18,442 nucleotides of DNA from Francisellaceae bacterium (GTDB lineage Bacteria > Pseudomonadota > Gammaproteobacteria > Berkiellales > Berkiellaceae). Shown here piece after piece: positions 13,797-18,442 of this stretch. Within the stretch, counting starts at the first letter, position 1; each line of letters starts with the position of its first letter. The notes under the pieces are model-generated. The model was given only the letters and a program-made list of their open reading frames with translations, ran no database searches and was not told where the DNA came from. The position numbers and the translations under genes are program-made. The stretch is from contig JAHFQG010000011.1 in assembly GCA_023266415.1 (NCBI GenBank), forward strand, positions 1-18,442, written 5' to 3'.

Positions 13797-14789
13797 TTAA
13801 GATACAATTTTTTGTTTCATTCGCCGTATCATATGTTTTGATAGGTTGGTTGCCCAAATACGTTTGTTGTGATAGGCATATTTGGGCGATAACAGCACGG
13901 CCCTGAATGGATTGAAAAAGTTAATGTCCAAGCTTACTTTCTGTGGATTTTCGTAAAATTGGGTGGGATCTAGGGTAAGCTCAGGTCTATATTGAGCTAT
14001 ATGCCAAACTTCATCTATTTCGTTCTTCCATCCTCGATAGGTATGGTGGATGGTCTTGAATCCATATTTTGCAAATAATTGTGATAAAGAGTGGTGTGAA
14101 AAGGCGGAATAATGGGCGGCGTTCAAATAAGCCCTACCTAAAAATGACCGATTTTGAGCGGTTGTTGGCACAACTGTGACCACATGTCCCATCGGTTTAA
14201 CCAACTGCTGTAACCCTTTAAAGGCATCTTTTAAATCCGTAAAATGTTCTAATGCGTGGTTACTAAACACCAGATCTGCTTTTTCACTCTCAAGCATGTT
14301 GGATGTTAGTAATTTAGCACACACAGCCCCCTGCCCTAAAAATTGCTCCGCAATTTGGATGCACTGAGCATCCATTTCAAGCCCTTTTATATTAAAGCCT
14401 TTTTCTCTCAATACAAACAAGGCCTCCCCTCGCCCACACCCTAAGTCATAAGCTAAACCAGAGTGACATTTCGTGTGCTTCATAGCGTATTCTATTTTTT
14501 CTTGGTAATACCAACGTGCAAAATCTGCAAATCCTTGCTTGGTGGGCATGGTGACTGAAGGATGGTATTGCGATTTTTCATAAATTTCTTGCAAAGATTT
14601 TTGGGATGGCCTGGGGTTTTGGAATATAAAACCACACAAACCACAGATACACCAAATGCTTTTTTTGGCCGAACCATATAAAGTTCGAAATTGTTGGATA
14701 TTAGGTTCTGAAAACCACTTTATAACAGGTAAATTTTGGCCCTGATAGTCACATAAAGGACAAGAGATCTGTTCTAGGCTACTTGGCAT
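13797..14789 (-). CDS. Zinc-ribbon class I SAM-dependent methyltransferase
   Basis: A 330-residue protein. N-terminal CPLC (C10, C13) and CGLC (C49, C52) form a probable zinc ribbon. The Rossmann methyltransferase domain follows: AYDLGCGRGEALFVL (motif I, residues 113-127), GLEMD (acidic end of strand 2, ribose binding), DLVFSNHALEHF (motif IV region) and VKPMGHVVTVVPT. This arrangement is that of Methyltransf_23-type enzymes often found in surface-polysaccharide or small-molecule modification loci; the acceptor is unknown. Its start overlaps the 3' end of tdk by 16 nt, and the PhyH-like gene follows by 17 nt, so a three-gene transcript is likely. Confidence 0.85.
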   Translation of the reverse strand: MPSSLEQISCPLCDYQGQNLPVIKWFSEPNIQQFRTLYGSAKKSIWCICGLCGFIFQNPRPSQKSLQEIYEKSQYHPSVTMPTKQGFADFARWYYQEKIEYAMKHTKCHSGLAYDLGCGRGEALFVLREKGFNIKGLEMDAQCIQIAEQFLGQGAVCAKLLTSNMLESEKADLVFSNHALEHFTDLKDAFKGLQQLVKPMGHVVTVVPTTAQNRSFLGRAYLNAAHYSAFSHHSLSQLFAKYGFKTIHHTYRGWKNEIDEVWHIAQYRPELTLDPTQFYENPQKVSLDINFFNPFRAVLLSPKYAYHNKRIWATNLSKHMIRRMKQKIVS

Positions 14790-15382
14790 GATTTTTCCTT
14801 CTTCTGGGGGCTATAGAGATTCAATTTTTCTGCATAGCAGCTATAGCAGGTTGGCAGATATTTCTCTTCAGCGCCCAGTTCTATTTGCGGTCCCATAAGG
14901 GTAGGCTTTTGATCTAACAGTTTTAGGTTCATGATGGCTTTTTTGTTACAGTAGGTACAGGTGGTCTTCACCTCTTCGATGGTATCCGCCAATTCTAACA
15001 ATCTTTGAGTGGCTGGAAATAAATGGCTCCGAAAGTCGGAGCGAAGCCCGTAGCAAATAACCGGGATTTTTTCGTAGGTGGCGACAAACCGAAAGTAATC
15101 AATAAGTTGGGGGTTTAAGAAATGCAGTTCATCAACTAAAATGCATTGTAAGGGTAAGAATGGAGATAGGTCAATGGTGGTCGCCTCAGATCCAACAATA
15201 ACATCAGCCTGTTTTACCAGACCCGCACGTGATTTAACCTCCATTTCACCAAATCGGACGTCAAAAGCGGGCTTAACAATGATGACTCGTTTGGATTGTT
15301 GTTGGTAGTTATGGGCTACTGCTAGAAGATTTAAGGTTTTGGCACTTGAAACAGCACCGTAACGGAAGTACAATTTTGCCAC
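14774..15382 (-). CDS. tdk: Thymidine kinase
   Basis: A 202-residue type II thymidine kinase of the pyrimidine salvage pathway (thymidine + ATP to dTMP). Motifs: N-terminal AKLYFRYGAVSSAKT nucleotide-binding loop, RVIIVKPAFDVR, ILVDELHFLN with the presumed base Glu, GLRSDFRSHLFPATQRLLEL, and zinc-binding CTYC and CYSC in the lasso domain. The P-loop reads GAVSSAKT, with Ala where Gly is canonical (GxxxxGK[ST]); such changes are tolerated in some members. A GTG start at 15382 is preferred: it yields the family-typical MAKLYFRYG and has GGAG exactly 6 nt upstream, whereas the upstream ATG at 15394 contains that ribosome-binding site. It diverges from the recombinase gene with only 39 bp between starts. 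Confidence 0.93.
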   Translation of the reverse strand: MAKLYFRYGAVSSAKTLNLLAVAHNYQQQSKRVIIVKPAFDVRFGEMEVKSRAGLVKQADVIVGSEATTIDLSPFLPLQCILVDELHFLNPQLIDYFRFVATYEKIPVICYGLRSDFRSHLFPATQRLLELADTIEEVKTTCTYCNKKAIMNLKLLDQKPTLMGPQIELGAEEKYLPTCYSCYAEKLNLYSPQKKEKSCQVA

Positions 15383-15421
15383 AGATCTCTCCATTCGATG
15401 TTACACCTAACTTAGGGTACC

Positions 15422-16645
15422 ATGATAACAACAACTCTCCCCTCTTTCATAGAGCCTTTGTTTGATAGCGCTTTTTCGACTGACTTTGATAAGTTGATTG
15501 CCGTACTAAGCAAGTCACCCGGCTACAATCAAAGTGAAGAACCTAGCATGCTTTCCGCCAAAACGGATGCTGAAGCCATCCGTACATTTTTGATGGATTA
15601 TCAAAACGCCAAACTAACTTATCGTTCTTACTTAAAGGAAATTGAGCGCTTGGTTCTTTGGTGTATCTATGTCCCAAAAATCACCATCTCTGACTTAAAA
15701 CGCGAACATATCATGGATTATCGTACCTTCATCCAAAATCCTCAACCCACCCAGTTGTGGTGCGGCGTTAAACGACCTAAGGTCATCGAGGGGGCTTATA
15801 ACCCAGAATGGCGCCCTTTCGTCTCCGGCATGGCCGGCCCTACGGCTCGAAAAAGCATCAGCATTTTAGATAGTTTTTTTAATTACTTAGTACAAAACAA
15901 CTACTTAGCCGGAAACCCACTGGCTGTAGATAAACGCCGTAAAGGCAAAAAGTCTAATAGCACTGAGCGATGGTTGGAACGAGATGAAATCAATACTGTT
16001 TTAAAGGCCTTAGACGAATATGAAAAATTATCTTCTGAAAAAAGTTTTGAAATTGCGCGCGCTAAGTATATAATCCTCACATTATTTTACACGGGATTAC
16101 GGTTGGCCGAAATAGCCAACCATGCCATGTCTGATTTTTCCTTAACGGAAGGTGAATGGTTCCTCAATGTGGTTGGTAAAGGGGAAAAACCCAGGAAGAT
16201 AGCTGTGGTCGATGAATACCTAGATGTGTTGGTTAACTTTCGAAAAAAATGCGGGTTTTCATCAGCACTACCTGAGTTTGGTGAAAAAACACCTCTTATC
16301 CCTGCTGTCGATAAAAAATCCTCTATCACCGATAACCGAATTAGCCAAATTTTACGCCATGCCTTTGATATAGGAGCGCGAAAATATGAAACCGACCCCA
16401 TAACCCTTTCTGAAGATCGCATGAAATTTTTACACAAAGCCAGTAAGCTACGTAAGGCATCCGCGCACTGGTTGCGACACTCCTATGGTACGTACTTGGT
16501 CAAGTCGGGCTGCCCTATTGAAAAGGTTCGGGAACTCATGGGCCACTCGGATATTTCCACCACCATGATATACGTACACATTGCCAAACGTGACTTACAT
16601 GCTTCTGTCCGGCATTTATCCATTCAAGAAGAAGATATCCCATGA
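15422..16645 (+). CDS. Tyrosine recombinase / phage-type integrase
   Basis: A 407-residue site-specific recombinase. A SAM-like core-binding domain spans about residues 50-165 (AKLTYRSYLKEIERLVLW; SISILDSFFNYLVQNNYLAG). The catalytic domain has the complete set: R227 in TGLRLAEIANH, K253 in VVGKGEKPRKIAV, H349 and R352 in AHWLRHSYGTYLV, H375 in LMGHSDIS, and nucleophile Y384 in TTMIYVH. It should cleave and rejoin DNA through a 3'-phosphotyrosine. It is longer than XerC/XerD (about 300) and resembles integrases of mobile elements, but no excisionase, tRNA gene or att duplication is visible nearby. AGGG lies 4-5 nt before the ATG. The following coiled-coil gene overlaps its stop by 4 nt (ATGA). 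Confidence 0.93.
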   Translation: MITTTLPSFIEPLFDSAFSTDFDKLIAVLSKSPGYNQSEEPSMLSAKTDAEAIRTFLMDYQNAKLTYRSYLKEIERLVLWCIYVPKITISDLKREHIMDYRTFIQNPQPTQLWCGVKRPKVIEGAYNPEWRPFVSGMAGPTARKSISILDSFFNYLVQNNYLAGNPLAVDKRRKGKKSNSTERWLERDEINTVLKALDEYEKLSSEKSFEIARAKYIILTLFYTGLRLAEIANHAMSDFSLTEGEWFLNVVGKGEKPRKIAVVDEYLDVLVNFRKKCGFSSALPEFGEKTPLIPAVDKKSSITDNRISQILRHAFDIGARKYETDPITLSEDRMKFLHKASKLRKASAHWLRHSYGTYLVKSGCPIEKVRELMGHSDISTTMIYVHIAKRDLHASVRHLSIQEEDIP

Positions 16646-17361
16646 AACCAAATGATGTTATTCAAGAACCTATAAAAAAATTTATCGCGCTATTAGCAAA
16701 AGAAGATTATGCGCAGGCTGCCACTAAGATTCAACAGTATTACACAGAGAGCGGTTGGAATTTAGAACAAAAGCAATGTTTCGTTGAGGCCGTTCTTCAT
16801 GGGTATAGCCAGCATAGTCACACCAAAAGTTTTGAGGTAAAAATGCCTGGCCCTTCTATAGGAAAATATCAATTTTGGATGGACCTTAATCGAGAGTCGC
16901 TCCATAGCTGGAACAAAAGAATTTCTGTTCTCACAGATGCTATCCGAAAGCTGCAAGAATTTCTATGTAAAGACCAACAGCAGTTTTCTAAAGAACAGGA
17001 AGCCCAAAAACAAGCTAAATTGCATCGGGCTACTGAAGAGGCTAGGTTGTTACAGGAAAAGTTAGCCAGTTTACAAGAAAAGGAAGGAATGAGTTTAATG
17101 GAGCAGTTAGAAAAAAACCAAAAAACGCTTGTTGAGCTGATTGAAGAGGTGAAGGTGTTGGCCTCTACCCCCCCTCAGCCTATTACTTATTCGGTGATGT
17201 GGAGCAGTTCTACGGAAGCAGTGGCAGTGCCTGTGCCTAATGCACTTGTTTCTGAATATTTAATGAAAAAGCGGTTAATGCCTCCGATGTCATCTTCTCC
17301 CTCTTCTTCCACCCTCCCCTCTCCCAAACAGCGTAGGAAGTCTTATCCGTGCTATGACTAA
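16642..17361 (+). CDS. Coiled-coil protein of unknown function coupled to the recombinase
   Basis: A 239-residue protein I do not recognise. The first ~100 residues are mostly helical (VIQEPIKKFIALLAKEDYAQ); residues about 95-175 are strongly charged, with Gln/Glu/Lys-rich heptad-like spacing (KEQEAQKQAKLHRATEEARL), predicted coiled coil; the C-terminal 45 residues are Ser/Pro-rich and basic. There is no signal peptide or transmembrane helix. Its ATG overlaps the recombinase stop by 4 nt, implying translational coupling and perhaps a joint role, for example as an accessory DNA-binding or synapsis factor; this is inferred from context only. Confidence 0.65.
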   Translation: MKPNDVIQEPIKKFIALLAKEDYAQAATKIQQYYTESGWNLEQKQCFVEAVLHGYSQHSHTKSFEVKMPGPSIGKYQFWMDLNRESLHSWNKRISVLTDAIRKLQEFLCKDQQQFSKEQEAQKQAKLHRATEEARLLQEKLASLQEKEGMSLMEQLEKNQKTLVELIEEVKVLASTPPQPITYSVMWSSSTEAVAVPVPNALVSEYLMKKRLMPPMSSSPSSSTLPSPKQRRKSYPCYD

Positions 17362-17379
17362 CTGACCACCTTCCAACTA

Positions 17380-17432
17380 CCGTCAGTTTGACGGCAAGCG
17401 GTGCCAAGAGCACATACAGTGTATGTGCTCTT
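17380..17432. terminator. Two adjacent perfect hairpins downstream of the coiled-coil gene
   Basis: CCGTCA-GTT-TGACGG (17380-17394) and, 11 bp on, a 12-bp perfect stem AAGAGCACATAC/GTATGTGCTCTT with a 3-nt loop (17406-17432). The second is long and stable enough to stop transcription or form a cruciform, but no T-tract follows, so intrinsic termination is not certain; an operator or recombination site is possible. The rest of 17362-17508 holds the antitoxin promoter. Confidence 0.5.
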
Positions 17433-17454
17433 ATTGGCGCTAACTGGTAAGACG

Positions 17455-17482
17455 TTGAATTCGTCAAAAAATGTGCTATCAT
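17455..17482 (+). promoter_or_regulatory. Predicted promoter of the toxin-antitoxin operon
   Basis: TTGAAT (17455-17460), 16-bp spacer, TATCAT (17477-17482); transcription would start near 17489, about 20 nt before the ATG at 17509, with GGGGGGA in the leader. Overlap with GACG/CGTC (17451-17465) may be part of the autoregulatory operator. Confidence 0.6.
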
Positions 17483-17508
17483 TATGGGGTATATTTTGGG
17501 GGGATTTT

Positions 17509-17832
17509 ATGGAAGCCTTTACAGTACGAGACTTAAGAGAACATACTGGCTCTCTTATCCAGGAAGCGGAAGCGGGTAATCTCTCTCTTATAACCAAACA
17601 TGGCCGCCCTATTTTTTTGGCAGTCCCTTTTAATGAAACTTTACTCCAAAGTGGGCTCAAATTTTCAGTAGCCGCTCATTTATACAAAGAAGGTTTTTTG
17701 TCATTGTCAAAATCAGCAAAATTAGCAGGAGAATCCCTGGAGTCTTTCATGGAAAAAATTGGTTTTTTGGGTATAGAAGCGGTACAATATAATCCAAAAG
17801 ACATCCAACAAGAATTAAAGGATTTTCGATGA
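17509..17832 (+). CDS. Antitoxin: Phd/YefM-type N-terminus fused to UPF0175 domain
   Basis: A 107-residue protein. Residues 1-50 (FTVRDLREHTGSLIQEAEAG, then LITKHGRPIFLAVPF) match the Phd/YefM DNA-binding antitoxin fold. Residues about 57-97 (AAHLYKEGFLSLSKSAKLAG, then SFMEKIGFLGI) match UPF0175, the usual antitoxin partner of DUF3368 PIN toxins. It should dimerise, repress its own promoter and neutralise the downstream toxin through its C-terminal part. The ATG at 17509 has a GGGGGGA ribosome-binding site 5 nt upstream; longer in-frame readings upstream would run through the hairpin and promoter. It overlaps the toxin start by 4 nt. Confidence 0.85.
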   Translation: MEAFTVRDLREHTGSLIQEAEAGNLSLITKHGRPIFLAVPFNETLLQSGLKFSVAAHLYKEGFLSLSKSAKLAGESLESFMEKIGFLGIEAVQYNPKDIQQELKDFR

Positions 17833-18305
17833 TTGTATCCGATGCCGGCCCATTAATCGCCTTTGGCCGCATCAAAAAATTATCTATACTGTACGATACC
17901 TTGGGTACTTTAATGGTGCCAACCAGAGTGTTACAGGAATGCCTCGTAGATTTATCCAAGTTGGGTGCGAAAGAAATAAAACATGCTGTGGAAATCCAAC
18001 AAATCAACCCCATACAAAACAATTTGTCAGATGACCTGCTAGTATATTCAGACATACTGGGTGAAGGTGAACTATATGCTATTTCACTGGCTATTCAACT
18101 GAGCTCGGGATTATTAATTGATGAAAAACTGGGCCGCTCAGTTGCTCAACAACTGCATATCAAAATTATTGGAACTGCAGGTGTTTTGTTGCTAGCCTAC
18201 CAGAAAATGGTAATCCGCTCTGTACCAGAAATACTCAACGAATTACAGTTAGCTGGTTATTTTTTGTCAAAACAACTAATTTCTGAGATATTGAAGCAAT
18301 TGTGA
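17829..18305 (+). CDS. DUF3368-family PIN-domain toxin
   Basis: A 158-residue PIN-like ribonuclease toxin. DUF3368 signatures: IVSDAGPLIAFGRI with catalytic D5, LGEGELYAISLAIQL with E79/E81, GLLIDEKLGRSVAQ with D98, and IIGTAGVLLLAYQ. Acidic residues coordinate Mg2+ for RNA cleavage in PIN nucleases; the RNA target is unknown. The ATG overlaps the antitoxin stop (ATGA), the standard type II toxin-antitoxin arrangement. All expected acidic residues are present and the length is normal for the family, so it is probably functional. Confidence 0.9.
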   Translation: MIVSDAGPLIAFGRIKKLSILYDTLGTLMVPTRVLQECLVDLSKLGAKEIKHAVEIQQINPIQNNLSDDLLVYSDILGEGELYAISLAIQLSSGLLIDEKLGRSVAQQLHIKIIGTAGVLLLAYQKMVIRSVPEILNELQLAGYFLSKQLISEILKQL

Positions 18306-18323
18306 AACAACATATCTCCGCAC

Positions 18324-18442
18324 GGCCTTGTTGCATGAATCAGGCATTCTGGATGTCATGCCAGTGAAAACTGGCATCCAGTTGCCCGTAGTATATATTT
18401 TGTTAAGTCATCCCGAGCGTAGCCCGTCATCCCGAGCGTAGC
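18324..18442. repeat. Repeat cluster at right edge
   Basis: 18324-18360 is the third copy of the GGCCTTGTTGC repeat, running into a hairpin ATGCCAGT-GAAA-ACTGGCAT (18358-18377). 18408-18442 carries tandem TCATCCCGAGCGTAGC units like those at 5585-5614 and continues beyond the window. No gene is seen in 18306-18442. Confidence 0.8.

Noticed and set aside
17406..17432. Intrinsic Rho-independent terminator with certainty
   Set aside because: The stem is perfect but no T-tract follows, so it is listed only as a hairpin with possible terminator role.
17237..17660. Two minus-strand ORFs across the hairpins and antitoxin start
   Set aside because: They run antisense through the hairpins and antitoxin reading frame, with no recognisable domain.

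Overview
The window looks like a chromosomal segment of a host-associated proteobacterium. An RpoS-type sigma factor and a YihG-type acyltransferase favour a gammaproteobacterium, possibly of the Legionellales/Coxiella-like kind. The IspG and the AapJ-like protein instead resemble alpha/betaproteobacterial forms, so the exact lineage is left open. Families of short palindromic repeats in most intergenic gaps, and eukaryote-like genes (a ubiquitin-specific-protease-like protein and protein-kinase-like proteins), fit an intracellular or amoeba-associated lifestyle.

Layout. 1-5509 is mostly housekeeping: an rpoS-like sigma factor (partial, minus); an aapJ-like amino-acid binding protein (plus); a minus-strand pair made of a KfrA-like coiled-coil DNA-binding protein and a receiver domain whose phospho-acceptor Asp is Glu; ispG; an enoyl-CoA hydratase/isomerase; and a small lipoprotein. 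5599-12668 is bracketed by two inverted copies of a 72-bp palindromic element. It holds yihG and an AT-rich putative effector cluster: a membrane-anchored USP-like deubiquitinase, a small acidic protein with a duplicated motif, a protein-kinase-like protein with the main catalytic residues, and a paralogous pseudokinase that has lost the catalytic Asp, the catalytic-loop Asn and the DFG Asp. The last three genes share an upstream module, and for the two kinases it is a 77-bp near-identical block, so co-regulation is likely. The four proteins are plausible secreted effectors acting on host ubiquitin and phosphorylation signalling, but secretion is inferred only.

12727-15382 is a minus-strand operon-like run: tdk, a zinc-ribbon SAM methyltransferase and a PhyH-like 2OG-Fe(II) oxygenase. 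Diverging from tdk is a complete tyrosine recombinase (15422-16645), overlapping by 4 nt an unrecognised coiled-coil protein. After two perfect hairpins comes a type II toxin-antitoxin pair: a Phd/YefM-UPF0175 fusion antitoxin and a DUF3368 PIN-domain toxin, also overlapping by 4 nt. The right end is again repeat sequence.

The most noteworthy candidate system is the effector cluster: deubiquitinase, kinase, pseudokinase and acidic protein, with a shared promoter module and repeat-mediated remodelling of gene ends. All calls come from reading motifs; no database search was run.
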